Of a DNA stretch of 64,000 bases, positions 34,704 to 44,213 are shown in pieces. How positions within the stretch are numbered: the first letter of the stretch is position 1; each line of letters starts with the position of its first letter. A program made the translations under genes and the position numbers. The notes under the pieces were generated by a model. It ran no database searches and was not told where the DNA came from. It saw only the letters and a list, made by a program, of their open reading frames with translations. The stretch lies in contig CP042469.1 in assembly GCA_015243575.1 (NCBI GenBank), positions 992,001 through 1,056,000 of the forward strand. Reading direction: 5' to 3'. The DNA is from Clostridiales bacterium. Lineage in GTDB: Bacteria > Bacillota > Clostridia > Peptostreptococcales > Anaerovoracaceae.

Positions 34704-34747
34704 AAAAGATTACAAACCGTTGATTTTAACGGTTTGTAATCTTTTTT
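34704..34747 (+). terminator. Strong intrinsic terminator after the GNAT gene
   Basis: An 18-bp perfect stem (34704-34721 with 34728-34745) with a six-base loop ends in TTTTTT. The rest of 34748-34940 holds no feature I can recognise. Confidence 0.85.
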
Positions 34748-34940
34748 GTGCTTCAGGGTTAGAAGGGACTTGAACGGAAAAATTGCAGCAAATCTGAGAT
34801 TGTCAAATTTATGTATGGCACCTACATGACATTTGTTGAAATAAATGAGGTTAGGTGCTTAGACCGAAAGGGCGTCGGATGTCAAAGGTGCGAATGAATC
34901 TCCCTCAACTCGATTTGGAGAAAACGAATGATCCTATCTG

Positions 34941-37163
34941 CTATTTCATCAGGGGAATGGTTAACGGAAAGATCTTGTTAGAATAACCGGACCAGGGTGG
35001 TGTGGATTTATAAAGCTCTGCACTTTGTGCAGGAACGTGGATGGTTTTGATGGCAGAAAAGGAAAAACCTGATGCTTTTGGAGGGATCAGAGCATAGACA
35101 TTAAGATCGACCTGAGTAAGGTTGGTGTCAGCAGACAAAAACATTCCCCTGAAATCAATGAAATCCGGGCCCAAGGTTATTTTATTTAAATCAGAACAAA
35201 TACTGAATGCAGCTGACGCTAAATATTGAATCGCCAGAAGGCTTACCTCCTTAATCGTCGTGCATCGGTAAAATGCTTGAATTCCTATTCTTGCGAGGTG
35301 ATCCTCCGCGTCCAAATTGATCAGACGGTATAAGCGAAAGCAACGTAAAAAAGCATAATCTTCTATCGCTTCCAGCTGATTGTGAACCTTTAGTACTGAC
35401 AGCCCATTGCTGTCAAAGAAAGCGGCCATCCCTACTGCTGTTACCGTACTTGGGACCTCATATTCCGTTGTCTTTCTGGCGGGAGGATAATTGATGAGCT
35501 TCGTCATGTGGGAGTTAAAAAGTACCCCCTCTGACGAAGTATAGCTTATATTTCCTTCTTCTACCAGAATCTTTTCAAGGGCGGAACAGGAAGTCAGTGC
35601 ATAATCTCTTATCTGGACGATATCTTTGGGAATCATTATTTCGGGAGCGTTTCCCACATACTGGATCAATTCGTTGCCAATGATGGCGAATTCGTTCCGG
35701 ATGATGCTGTTCTTATAAATAATGTCCTTGTAGGCTTGCCAGCCGGGAGCATTTACATATGCCTCATAGCTTCCGTCCGGGACATAGATTTTAAAGGAGG
35801 GAAGCATGCTACTAAAATTACTGTTCATTGCCGGCGGTGTATCCGAATTCAGATATAGCACTCTCAGGTATCGATTTCCCCAGAAAATATGAATACCAAA
35901 ATCGGTTACGGTATCTGGAAGCGAATAAGAATATGATTCTTTCCCTAAAGGATAGGCGATCAGAGTGGTTCCATCCAGATTATACATGATGCCGTCTATA
36001 TCTTTGTAGTATAGATTTCGGTGGTCAACGGTAATCCGTTCCAGGTTCAGGGCCTGATAAAATACGCGCAGCCCCATTGACTCAAGGCTCTTTGGAATAT
36101 AAATTTCGGTAAGCCCACTGGAAAAAAAAGCATGATCATGAATGATTCTAAGGGTTTCCGGAAGCTTGATTTCTCTCAGCAGCAAATTACCGCCAAAAGC
36201 AACCATACCGATTTCTGTAAGGCTGCTGTTTCTTCCGAATTTGACATGCTCCAGAATGGACTCGCCATATATATAGTCAGGATTGTACCGAGTTGTGCCG
36301 TACAAGAAAGCATTGTTATCGATTTTTTCAACGGTGTCCGGTATCAAAACATCTCTGATTTTTATTCCCCAGAAAGCATATCGGCCGATAACCGTTACTC
36401 GTTTTTGATTGTAATACCAGGGTATTGCTAAATAGTAGGGCAGTACCGCTTCTGTTTTTGCAAATACTGAGTAGCTTTCGCCGTCACTATTCAACTCAAA
36501 GAGAAAAAACCCTAAATTTGTGGGGATCGTCTGCGGCGAGGTCATGATCAGATCTTTGTATTTCTGCCAGCTTGGCGTGCCGAGGTAGCTCGAGAGGGTG
36601 TGCTTTGGTACATACAGAAGTAAATATTCTGAAGTCTCATAAAAGACGCCATCTTCCAAGCTGGGCGGTTTGATTGATTCGAAATAGACCTGCTGCAATA
36701 AGCTACACGAAGCGAAGGCCCCACAGCATAACCTTTCGACACGATCGGGAAGCACAATGCTTTCCAGTCCAGAGCAATGATAAAATGCATAGGACTCAAT
36801 GATTCTGATATTGCTTGGCTCCTCAAAGAGCAGGATCGAAAGCTGAGAGCAGAAGGCAAAGCTGTTTTCCTTAATTACGGTCACCGGCAGCCCATTATGG
36901 GTGCTCGGTATCGTCACAAGAGAAGGAAGCGTCTCGACATCTTTTGCCGATATTGAATAACTCCTTCCATCAAAGTTCCGCTCAAACAGAAAATAATCTT
37001 CCGCGGTCAACGAGCCCTCTTCGTTGGCTGTTTCGGCTTGGCTCGAATCGATGAACGGCGCCGACTCTATTGTTTTTTCAGAAACAGCTGGCTGCTCTGA
37101 TTCCTCATTAAGATCGGTTATCATATTGCCGTCTATATCGATTATATTTTCATTGATCATCAT
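34941..37163 (-). CDS. BspA-like leucine-rich repeat protein
   Basis: A 740-residue protein built of LRR_5/BspA-type repeats of about 23 residues (for example IRDYALTSCSALEKILVEEG, VGMAAFFDSNGLSVLKVHNQ, IEDYAFLRCFRLYRLI). There are three partial spacer modules with GWQAYKDIIY-type endings. No signal peptide or anchor is visible: the N terminus is MINENIIDIDGNMITDLNEE. The ATG at 37163 is preferred over a TTG three codons upstream because GGAG lies 9 bp before it. BspA repeats usually mediate surface binding, so the missing export signal is odd. Function unknown. Confidence 0.85.
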   Translation of the reverse strand: MMINENIIDIDGNMITDLNEESEQPAVSEKTIESAPFIDSSQAETANEEGSLTAEDYFLFERNFDGRSYSISAKDVETLPSLVTIPSTHNGLPVTVIKENSFAFCSQLSILLFEEPSNIRIIESYAFYHCSGLESIVLPDRVERLCCGAFASCSLLQQVYFESIKPPSLEDGVFYETSEYLLLYVPKHTLSSYLGTPSWQKYKDLIMTSPQTIPTNLGFFLFELNSDGESYSVFAKTEAVLPYYLAIPWYYNQKRVTVIGRYAFWGIKIRDVLIPDTVEKIDNNAFLYGTTRYNPDYIYGESILEHVKFGRNSSLTEIGMVAFGGNLLLREIKLPETLRIIHDHAFFSSGLTEIYIPKSLESMGLRVFYQALNLERITVDHRNLYYKDIDGIMYNLDGTTLIAYPLGKESYSYSLPDTVTDFGIHIFWGNRYLRVLYLNSDTPPAMNSNFSSMLPSFKIYVPDGSYEAYVNAPGWQAYKDIIYKNSIIRNEFAIIGNELIQYVGNAPEIMIPKDIVQIRDYALTSCSALEKILVEEGNISYTSSEGVLFNSHMTKLINYPPARKTTEYEVPSTVTAVGMAAFFDSNGLSVLKVHNQLEAIEDYAFLRCFRLYRLINLDAEDHLARIGIQAFYRCTTIKEVSLLAIQYLASAAFSICSDLNKITLGPDFIDFRGMFLSADTNLTQVDLNVYALIPPKASGFSFSAIKTIHVPAQSAELYKSTPPWSGYSNKIFPLTIPLMK

Positions 37164-37324
37164 AATAATCAACTCCTTAAATTAAAAAGTGATACTATAA
37201 TATAATCTTTTTACCGCAAAATGTTCGCAACCGTCTCGTTTGACATGGAATTTTAATGGTTTCGTAGATCAAAAATAGGGCATTCCAACTATCATGTTTC
37301 GGACGAAGCAGCTTCTGTTGTTTA

Positions 37325-39382
37325 TTATAAAATAAACTCTGTTTCCGTTCCATAATAGGTCAACTCCAATTTATGCATCGCTCTGGTACAAGCAATATAT
37401 AGTAGGCTTCTGTCCATTTCTGTAGTATAACAATCGCTCGATACATCGGGTACAATGACCTGGTCATATTCCAATCCTTTAGACATATGGGCTGATGAAA
37501 TGATAATCCCTTCCTTAAATTCACTGCTGGTGAAACTCAAGAGCAGAATATCATCGTGGACTGTTTTTATACTCTCGTATAACTCGTTTGCCTGTTTCTG
37601 TGATTTGCATATAATTCCCAGTGATTGATACCCAGAGTGCTTGAATATTTCGATTAGGTCCAGTATTTTATGAAATTGGTCGGCTGGCGAATGACAGGCA
37701 CTTACACAAGGTGTCTCACCATGCCGTTCGATAGGGATCAAATTTTTATTTTCCTGTATCTTTTGGGCAAATTGCGTAATCTCGATAGTTGAACGATAAC
37801 TTTTACATAATTCCGCGCAATCACAGTCTTTGAAAAAGGGACGTATTTTTTCTGCAGTGGAAGAACTGTATGGATTAACACTTTGATTGCTGTCTCCTAA
37901 AATTGTCATTTTGCAGGAAAACAGCTTGGCCAAGACTGCATATTGAATCGGGGTGTAATCCTGCATTTCATCAACTAGTAAATGCTGTATTGATTTATAA
38001 TCCAGTTTTACGCCGTCAAAATGCAGCTTCAAATAGATGTATGGGTAGACATCAGAAAACTCGAAGGTATTTTTTCGATGAAATTGAAAATAATTCTCCT
38101 GATTCAAATAACGGTAAAAATTCTGATACAAAGAAATTGCGGTTGGATATCGAAACATTTTTAATATACTGGCTCTCAATTGACTTGCTATTTTAGAATC
38201 CGGCTTTTCTTCATAAACCATTCTATATTTTTCAATCATATCGTCTGCGATTCTCTTCAATCTTTGTTTGACAGGAATCCTCTTGAGTGCCTGATACCTC
38301 AAAAGCAGATCTGCCTTGGAGATAGGATAGGCACCAAGCTTCAGGTCAATCGGGTCAAAATAATGATCATCGGCATATTCAAGATACGATTTTAGCTGCA
38401 CCACAAAATGATTCGTCGATTTAAATTTGATTCGAAAAACTGCTTCCGTACTTTCTGTTTCCAGAAGATTCTCAACCTGTTCCGAGAACGTTTGATAGCG
38501 ATATTTTTTATCCATGATATCTGCGGCGATATCATCAAAGCCGCTTTCTAAAATGTTTTCTTCTCCCAACTCCGGCAATACATTTGAAATATAGCTGCCA
38601 AATACCTTATTCGGAGAAATAATCAGGATGTTGTTTGACGTCAGAGTCTGTTTATATCGATAGAGCAAAAAAGCCACTCGGTGCAACGCAATGGAAGTTT
38701 TTCCAGAACCGGCGACACCCTGTATGATCAGTACCTTTGCCACCTCGTTTCGGATGATTTTATTTTGTTCTCTTTGTATCGTTGTTACAATATTCTTCAT
38801 TTTTTCATCGGAATTTTGGCTTAATTCCTTTTGAAGAATATCATCGCCGATATTAAGGGAGCTCTCGATCATATAATCCATTTGGCTTTGCCTGATCCGA
38901 TATTGCCGCTTTAAGTTTAATGCTCCTTCTATTATTCCATCAGGAGCATTATAATAAGCTGGTCCGATTTCAAAGTCATAAAAAATGCTTGAAACCGGCG
39001 CACGCCAATCAAAGATAATATTATCGTAGCTTTCAGAATCTGAAAAGCCATAGATTCCGATATAGAATACCTCTCCATTTGAACTTTCACTGGCAGCGAA
39101 ATCAATCCTCCCGAAATAAGGGGACTGAATCAGCTTTTGGAGTTTTTCCCGTTGTAAAACAGCTTTATCTCCAATCGCAATATTTTGATATAGAACCATT
39201 CTGTTGGATGCCTTTTCTGCACGATCAAATTGCGCTTGATTTTCATACATGTATCGTTTTGCTTCGATTATCTCTTCGGAATAATGGGTTATTTTTTGCT
39301 CTATATGATCAAATGCTGTCTGCAGCTTTTCTAATACCGTATCCAGATAGCTTCGTTCGTCCATTTCCTTTGCGTTAAACAT
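37325..39382 (-). CDS. helD: HelD-like UvrD-family ATPase (RNA polymerase recycling)
   Basis: A 685-residue superfamily 1 helicase-like protein. A charged coiled N-terminal arm (1-70) is followed by the HelD-specific FDWRAPVSSIFYDFEIGPAYY stretch. Walker A is GVAGSGKTSIALHR, with LLVDEMQDYTPIQY (motif II), GDSNQSVNPYS (motif III) and HMSKGLEYDQVIVPD and YIACTRAMHKL near the end. HelD proteins pull stalled RNA polymerase off DNA. GAGGAGA precedes the ATG. Confidence 0.87.
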   Translation of the reverse strand: MFNAKEMDERSYLDTVLEKLQTAFDHIEQKITHYSEEIIEAKRYMYENQAQFDRAEKASNRMVLYQNIAIGDKAVLQREKLQKLIQSPYFGRIDFAASESSNGEVFYIGIYGFSDSESYDNIIFDWRAPVSSIFYDFEIGPAYYNAPDGIIEGALNLKRQYRIRQSQMDYMIESSLNIGDDILQKELSQNSDEKMKNIVTTIQREQNKIIRNEVAKVLIIQGVAGSGKTSIALHRVAFLLYRYKQTLTSNNILIISPNKVFGSYISNVLPELGEENILESGFDDIAADIMDKKYRYQTFSEQVENLLETESTEAVFRIKFKSTNHFVVQLKSYLEYADDHYFDPIDLKLGAYPISKADLLLRYQALKRIPVKQRLKRIADDMIEKYRMVYEEKPDSKIASQLRASILKMFRYPTAISLYQNFYRYLNQENYFQFHRKNTFEFSDVYPYIYLKLHFDGVKLDYKSIQHLLVDEMQDYTPIQYAVLAKLFSCKMTILGDSNQSVNPYSSSTAEKIRPFFKDCDCAELCKSYRSTIEITQFAQKIQENKNLIPIERHGETPCVSACHSPADQFHKILDLIEIFKHSGYQSLGIICKSQKQANELYESIKTVHDDILLLSFTSSEFKEGIIISSAHMSKGLEYDQVIVPDVSSDCYTTEMDRSLLYIACTRAMHKLELTYYGTETEFIL

Positions 39383-39398
39383 AGATTGATCTCCTCAG

Positions 39399-39441
39399 AT
39401 TTATACTTGGCTCCAATAACGTTACCATTACAAGTATAAAT
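39399..39441. promoter_or_regulatory. 11-bp inverted repeat upstream of helD
   Basis: ATTTATACTTG (39399-39409) and CAAGTATAAAT (39431-39441) are perfect reverse complements 17 bp upstream of the helD start. It could be an operator or a leader hairpin. The rest of the 39442-39713 gap shows nothing clear. Confidence 0.4.
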
Positions 39442-39713
39442 CAAAACTCGAATAATAAAAGACTTTTATTTGGGTGGTACGCTTACTTAGTTTCAGATGG
39501 GACCTCGGGATCAAATATTTTAATAGAAACATGTTGAATTATTGGATGATCGGACGTAATATGTAAATAGTTGGAATTAAGGGGGGTTGTTTGAATCGGT
39601 GACTAATTACTGGTACTAAGACCTCATATGGTCAGATGGTGGAACAGGAATGATAAAGAATGTACTGAACAAGGGTGTTTCAACCCCTAAATTTAAAGAA
39701 AGGATTTACTAAA

Positions 39714-40916
39714 ATGACTAAGTTTAGAATCATAGTAGTTTTTATCATATTCGTTTTACTACTTTCATCCTGTTCAAAGCCTGTCGCAGATGAGCAGAAA
39801 GTAGAAAACACAGATGCAACGACAGGAACAAATGAGTATGCTATGAATCCCATCCCGTCCAATTATGGTATTAATCCAGATAATCTGCCTGACGAGGTAA
39901 CAGATCAGGATATTAATCCTGAATTAGGCAGCCTTGAGACGATATACGGATTCTCAGGAAAGAACGTTTCGAACAAAGACTTTACACGGATGTCACTAGA
40001 TAAAATTTCTCAAATTTCTTTTGATACAGATACAATATGGTGCGAAGCCGACAAGCTGCCAAAGGGGTACTCGCCAGAATTATGGCTTGAAACCAGTAAA
40101 GATCCAGGTTTGCAAATAAAAGCGCTTCATAAGGAAGGACATACCGGAAAAGGAATATCAGTGGCAATGATCGACAAGCCTATCCTTTCTACTAGTAATG
40201 AGTTCAAGAAAGACAATTTTATATATATTCAAGTTGAAGCGGATACGCGGATTCATTTTCACGGCATGAGTTGTGCATCAATATTGGCAGGACAAAATTG
40301 CGGAGTCGCACCAGATGCAAAATTGTATTATTTTGCAGTACCAGACAACGGTAAGAATTTTGATAATTATAGTAAGGCAATTGAACAATTAATTGAATTA
40401 AATCAAGGACTGAGCGAGAAAGAAAAAATTAGAATCGTGTCTATCTCTGATGGCTTATCCAATGACGATGCTCATTGGGAAAACTGGCAAAAGACAATCC
40501 AGAAAGCAAATGATCAAGGTATTATCGTTATCTACTCCAATAATGTGGGTAACAATTTTATATGGGGAGGCTGTCCGCCTTATAAGGACAGAAATAATGT
40601 TTTAAATTATGACATTTCAGAAGTTTATAGGAATCAGAAGATTGACAAAAAATCGGTAATAATGATTCCAGGTGATTACCGAACCACCGCTAACAACCAG
40701 TCTGATGATGGATATAACTATTATGGAATCGGTGGATGGAGTTGGGCAATTCCTTATTTTGCGGGTCTATGCACACTGGGGCTTGAAATCAATCCCAATT
40801 TGACCTATGAGCAAATGCAGCAAGCGCTGGAGGAAACAAAAAGTAAAACCGAAGCCGGATATTATATTATAAATCCGGTCGATTATATTAAAAAACTGGA
40901 AAGCTTAAGCAATTAA
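39714..40916 (+). CDS. Subtilisin-like (S8) peptidase lipoprotein
   Basis: A 400-residue lipoprotein (MTKFRIIVVFIIFVLLLSS-Cys20). The catalytic domain shows a plausible S8 triad: Asp154 in VAMIDKP, His183 in HFHGMSCASILAG and Ser343 in GWSWAIPYFAG, which replaces the usual GTSMAAPHVAG. The Asn276-Asn277 region may hold the oxyanion Asn. The motifs are divergent, so activity is likely but not certain. The ATG at 39714 has AAAGGAT upstream. It lies near a serpin lipoprotein gene, a possible inhibitor partner. Confidence 0.8.
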   Translation: MTKFRIIVVFIIFVLLLSSCSKPVADEQKVENTDATTGTNEYAMNPIPSNYGINPDNLPDEVTDQDINPELGSLETIYGFSGKNVSNKDFTRMSLDKISQISFDTDTIWCEADKLPKGYSPELWLETSKDPGLQIKALHKEGHTGKGISVAMIDKPILSTSNEFKKDNFIYIQVEADTRIHFHGMSCASILAGQNCGVAPDAKLYYFAVPDNGKNFDNYSKAIEQLIELNQGLSEKEKIRIVSISDGLSNDDAHWENWQKTIQKANDQGIIVIYSNNVGNNFIWGGCPPYKDRNNVLNYDISEVYRNQKIDKKSVIMIPGDYRTTANNQSDDGYNYYGIGGWSWAIPYFAGLCTLGLEINPNLTYEQMQQALEETKSKTEAGYYIINPVDYIKKLESLSN

Positions 40917-41082
40917 GCGAGTTAGATCTTATAATATAAACAATTAATTTACTTACGTTTTGCTTTGATGTGGCAGTGATCTATATTTTAATGGTCGCGC
41001 TGGAGAAGATAAGAAAAAGTAAGGATGAGTAAGACTTTGTATTTTAAACCAATTTCGAAACCTTGCAATAAGGAGGAAGCCA

Positions 41083-41520
41083 ATGAAAGAACTTCAATTC
41101 TCAACGAAAATTAATGCCTCTAAAGAAAGAGTCTGGACAACTCTTTGGGAAGACATCGCGTTCCGTGACTGGGCAAGTATAATTGATGAGGGCACATATA
41201 TGAAGGGAGAAATGAAAGAAGGAAATGAAGTCGAGTTTATTTCAGCGATCAATGGTTATGGTGTGACAAGCTTGGTAGAGAAACTAATTCCAAATGAGTT
41301 TGTATTATTCAGGCACGGTGCGGATACACAAAACAGTGGTCAGCAGGAACGTGAAAAAGAGTGGACTGGGGGGACGGAGAGTTATTCACTTACTGAAAAA
41401 AATGGTGCTACTATATTGATTGTCAAAACCGATGTTCCACTGGAGCTCGAAGAAATATTTAACAACAGACTTCCCAAGGCACTGGAACGTATTAAAACAC
41501 TGACAGAAGGAATCAAATAA
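41083..41520 (+). CDS. SRPBCC-domain protein (START/AHSA1-like)
   Basis: A 145-residue protein with the START-like pattern: LQFSTKINASKERVWTTLWE at the N terminus, SLVEKLIPNEFVLFRH in the middle and a long C-terminal helix (FNNRLPKALERIKTLTEGIK). Members bind hydrophobic ligands or modulate Hsp90-type chaperones. AAGGAGG precedes the ATG. No link to its neighbours is clear. Confidence 0.85.
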   Translation: MKELQFSTKINASKERVWTTLWEDIAFRDWASIIDEGTYMKGEMKEGNEVEFISAINGYGVTSLVEKLIPNEFVLFRHGADTQNSGQQEREKEWTGGTESYSLTEKNGATILIVKTDVPLELEEIFNNRLPKALERIKTLTEGIK

Positions 41521-41521
41521 G

Positions 41522-41547
41522 GCTTCCATCCTGAAGCGGATGGAAGC
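41522..41547 (+). terminator. Hairpin after the SRPBCC gene
   Basis: GCTTCCATC and GATGGAAGC pair directly after the stop codon. There is no T-run, so it is a weak terminator at best. Confidence 0.45.
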
Positions 41548-41635
41548 TCATATTCGACATGATCATGTGCGAAGCCAGCAATGAATATGGAACATTTAAC
41601 AAAAATTACCGTCCTAATTGTTAGGAGGGGTTTTT

Positions 41636-42883
41636 ATGAAAAGAATTATATTATTGCTGGTATTACTATTAATACTAACGGCTTGTTCCAGCTGTACAAG
41701 TCTAACAGCCGAAAATTTGATGAAAGACTTTAAAGGAACGGAGATAGATTCATCCTTAATTGGAAATCAACAGCAAAACAGTGCCGATAAAACAACGGAA
41801 ATCGCAGATTTCTCACTTGCAATATTCAAAAGAATTCAAGAGAACGAAAACACGCTCATCTCGCCGCTGTCTATTATTTCTGCCTTGTCGATGACGGCAA
41901 ACGGTGCTGAAAAGAACACGTTGTCTCAAATGGAGGAGGTTTTCGGTACAGACATAGGAAGTCTGAATGAATATCTCTATTCCTATCGAGTGGATCTTCC
42001 GACGAGTGACAAATTCAAGGTTAGCATTGCTAACTCCATATGGTTTAAGGATACAAAGAATTTGATTATAGAAGAGGGATTTTTGCAAACGAACAAGGAT
42101 TATTATAATGCCGACGTATATAAGGCTCCCTTTGATGACAGCACGAAGAACGACATCAATGCTTGGGTCAATAAAAAAACAAATGAACAGATTAAAGAAC
42201 TCTTGCGAGAGAAGCCGCCCGAGAATTCTGTGCTATACCTTATTAATGCATTGTCCTTCGATGCTGAGTGGCAGGAGATCTACCAAGATACCGCTATCCG
42301 CGAGGGCGAATTTACGAACAAAGCCGGTAAGAAAAAGACAGTTGATTTTATGGACAGCGCCGAATACGGTTATATTGAGCTTCCCAATGCCATTGGATTC
42401 TCAAAGCCATATGCCGACAATCAATATTCCTTTGTTGCGTTATTGCCCGAAGAGGGGTTTTCTGTATCGGATTTTATAAAATCTCTCGACGGTAAGCTGC
42501 TTATTAATGCCATTAAGAACCAAAGCGATGAAAGGATCTATGCCTTCATTCCTAAATTTACATTTGAATATAGCAAAGAACTCTCCGAAATATTGAAGGA
42601 GCTGGGTATCAAGGATGCTTTTGATGTGAATCTTGCGGATTTCAGTGCTATTGGATCGAGCGAAGGTAATCTTTTTATAAATCGTGTGATTCATAAGACA
42701 AAAATTGAGGTAGATGAAAAAGGGACAAAGGCAGGCGCAGTTACCGCAGTAGAGCTTTATGCGGGAGCTGCCGCAAAGACGGAGCCTAAGATCGTAAAAT
42801 TAAATCGTCCGTTTTTCTTTATGATAGTAGACAACAAGTTTCATATGCCCATTTTTATGGGTGTTTTAAATGATGTGAAATAA
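41636..42883 (+). CDS. Serpin-family protease inhibitor, lipoprotein
   Basis: A 415-residue serpin with a lipoprotein signal (MKRIILLLVLLLILTA-Cys17). Conserved serpin blocks are present: NTLISPLSIISALSMTANGA, SIWFKD, YLINALSFDAEW and the C-terminal RPFFFMIVDN-(x)-MPIFMGVLND. The hinge reads EKGTKAGAVTAV, with small residues needed for loop insertion, so it is probably inhibitory. By hinge counting, the scissile bond falls in the YAGAA stretch. Serpins are rare in bacteria. The ATG at 41636 follows TAGGAGGGG. A subtilisin-like lipoprotein is encoded two genes upstream. Confidence 0.93.
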   Translation: MKRIILLLVLLLILTACSSCTSLTAENLMKDFKGTEIDSSLIGNQQQNSADKTTEIADFSLAIFKRIQENENTLISPLSIISALSMTANGAEKNTLSQMEEVFGTDIGSLNEYLYSYRVDLPTSDKFKVSIANSIWFKDTKNLIIEEGFLQTNKDYYNADVYKAPFDDSTKNDINAWVNKKTNEQIKELLREKPPENSVLYLINALSFDAEWQEIYQDTAIREGEFTNKAGKKKTVDFMDSAEYGYIELPNAIGFSKPYADNQYSFVALLPEEGFSVSDFIKSLDGKLLINAIKNQSDERIYAFIPKFTFEYSKELSEILKELGIKDAFDVNLADFSAIGSSEGNLFINRVIHKTKIEVDEKGTKAGAVTAVELYAGAAAKTEPKIVKLNRPFFFMIVDNKFHMPIFMGVLNDVK

Positions 42884-42962
42884 TGAATAGTCGATTCGGG
42901 TTTGTATATGCTGAGAGATTTTAGCGATTTTGATGTATATGAAAACATGGATATTGAAGAAT

Positions 42963-42993
42963 TGATACCATGAGTCAACTTTTTATGGTATCA
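42963..42993. repeat. 9-bp inverted repeat between the serpin and transglycosylase genes
   Basis: TGATACCAT (42963-42971) and ATGGTATCA (42985-42993) form a short hairpin ahead of the next gene. Its role is unknown. Confidence 0.35.
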
Positions 42994-43069
42994 TATTAAG
43001 GCGTCGCGATAATATCACGTCGAGTATACAGCTTGACCTAGAGGAAATAATCATTTACAGGAGATTGGA

Positions 43070-43621
43070 ATGACCGGAACCCGAAAGAAATTCGTTATAT
43101 TTTTCATCGTTTTACTATTCGCAGCATTTGCTGCAAAGACAGTGATCAATCATGTTTATCCCGTTGGATATCAAGATTATATTATAAAATATTCCAGAGA
43201 ATATGATATCGATCCCTATCTTTTAACGGCGATTATTAAGGTGGAAAGCAGATTTGATAAGAATGCTGTGTCGCACAAAGGAGCGATCGGCCTGATGCAG
43301 CTCATGGAGCCAACCGCTTTTTGGATCGCGGAGTCCATGGGGGATGAGAACTTCACAATCAACGATCTTTATGATCCGGAAACAAATATAAAAATGGGAG
43401 CATGGTACGTCAACAACATTCGGAATGAATTCGGATATACTGAGCTTGTTCTCGCCGCATATAACGCGGGCAGGGGCAATGTGGCAAGCTGGATAGATGG
43501 CTCCCTCATCGCCAGTGATGGGACGGATTGCAGCGGGATACCATATAATGAAACGAGAAAATATATCGAAAAGGTTCTGTCAAATCAGGATATTTACAGA
43601 ATACTGTATGATATCAGCTGA
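43070..43621 (+). CDS. Lytic transglycosylase (Slt domain)
   Basis: A 183-residue protein with an N-terminal membrane anchor (about 7-25) and an Slt70-type catalytic domain. The catalytic Glu is in AIIKVESRFDKNAVS, followed by GAIGLMQLMEPTA and LAAYNAGRGNV. It cleaves peptidoglycan glycan strands non-hydrolytically. The size and layout match the small Firmicute YjbJ/Slt-type proteins. CAGGAG precedes the ATG. Confidence 0.93.
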   Translation: MTGTRKKFVIFFIVLLFAAFAAKTVINHVYPVGYQDYIIKYSREYDIDPYLLTAIIKVESRFDKNAVSHKGAIGLMQLMEPTAFWIAESMGDENFTINDLYDPETNIKMGAWYVNNIRNEFGYTELVLAAYNAGRGNVASWIDGSLIASDGTDCSGIPYNETRKYIEKVLSNQDIYRILYDIS

Positions 43622-43662
43622 TATCGATATGACATTCACAATTTAAGAAAAGCAAAGCAAAC

Positions 43663-43699
43663 AAAACGCTGGAATTTCGGAATTTCAGCGTTTTTGTTT
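43663..43699 (+). terminator. Intrinsic terminator after the transglycosylase gene
   Basis: An AAAACGCTG/CAGCGTTTT stem with TTTTTGTTTT after it. It is nearly the same sequence as the tRNA-Leu terminator at 33006-33045. Confidence 0.7.
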
Positions 43700-43749
43700 T
43701 GAGCATCAAACCAAACCAACAAGTTTGATCAAGAAAATAATTTACTTGC

Positions 43750-43838
43750 TTGACAAAATGTAGACTATTGTGATAGTCTGGAGATGCGTGCGAGACTACT
43801 GCGATAGTCTCGGAGCGCAAACGACTATCGCAGTAGTC
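43750..43838 (+). promoter_or_regulatory. Promoter and three BlaI-type operators of the blaI-blaR1 operon
   Basis: TTGACA is at 43750-43755 with a weak -10 (GATAGT, 43772-43777). Three related palindromes follow: GACTATTGTGATAGTC (43763-43778, over the -10), GAGACTACTGCGATAGTCTC (43792-43811) and GACTATCGCAGTAGTC (43823-43838). Their centres are about 31 and 29 bp apart, close to three helical turns, which suits cooperative dimer binding. They end 14 bp before the blaI start. Confidence 0.8.
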
Positions 43839-43852
43839 AAAAAGGAGGAAAT

Positions 43853-44212
43853 ATGGATATCAAGTTGTTTGATTCTGAGCTGAAGATTATGGAAGTTTTA
43901 TGGGAGCAGGGGATTTTACCTGCTCGTGACATTGTAGATGTATTAATGGAACGTGTAGGCTGGAACAAAAACACGACTTATACTGTGATTAAAAAATGCA
44001 TTGAGAAAGGCGCCATTGAACGGGAGGAACCCGGTTTTTTATGTAAGCCTCTGGTTACGAGAGATGAAGTGCAGCAGAGTGAAACGGAACAGCTCATTGA
44101 TAAAATGTTTGGAGGTTCCAGCGAACTTTTCTTTTCTGCATTTCTAAAAAACCAAGGCATTTCAGAAGATGAGGCCAAACGGCTTGCAAAGATGATAGAG
44201 GAGGCAAAATAA
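43853..44212 (+). CDS. blaI: BlaI/MecI-family repressor
   Basis: A 119-residue winged-helix repressor (LFDSELKIMEVLWEQGILPA, then NKNTTYTVIKKCIEKGAIER) with a C-terminal dimerisation helix. BlaI-type proteins repress their own operon until the BlaR1 sensor triggers their cleavage. AAAGGAGG lies before the ATG. Three palindromes upstream are the likely sites. Confidence 0.93.
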   Translation: MDIKLFDSELKIMEVLWEQGILPARDIVDVLMERVGWNKNTTYTVIKKCIEKGAIEREEPGFLCKPLVTRDEVQQSETEQLIDKMFGGSSELFFSAFLKNQGISEDEAKRLAKMIEEAK

Positions 44213-44213
44213 A

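Noticed and set aside
42908-42973. A 21-codon open frame (MLRDFSDFDVYENMDIEELI...) before the transglycosylase gene
   Set aside because: There is no ribosome site, it ends inside a hairpin, and it looks like a fragment of a common small Clostridial protein at best. Not enough to call a gene.
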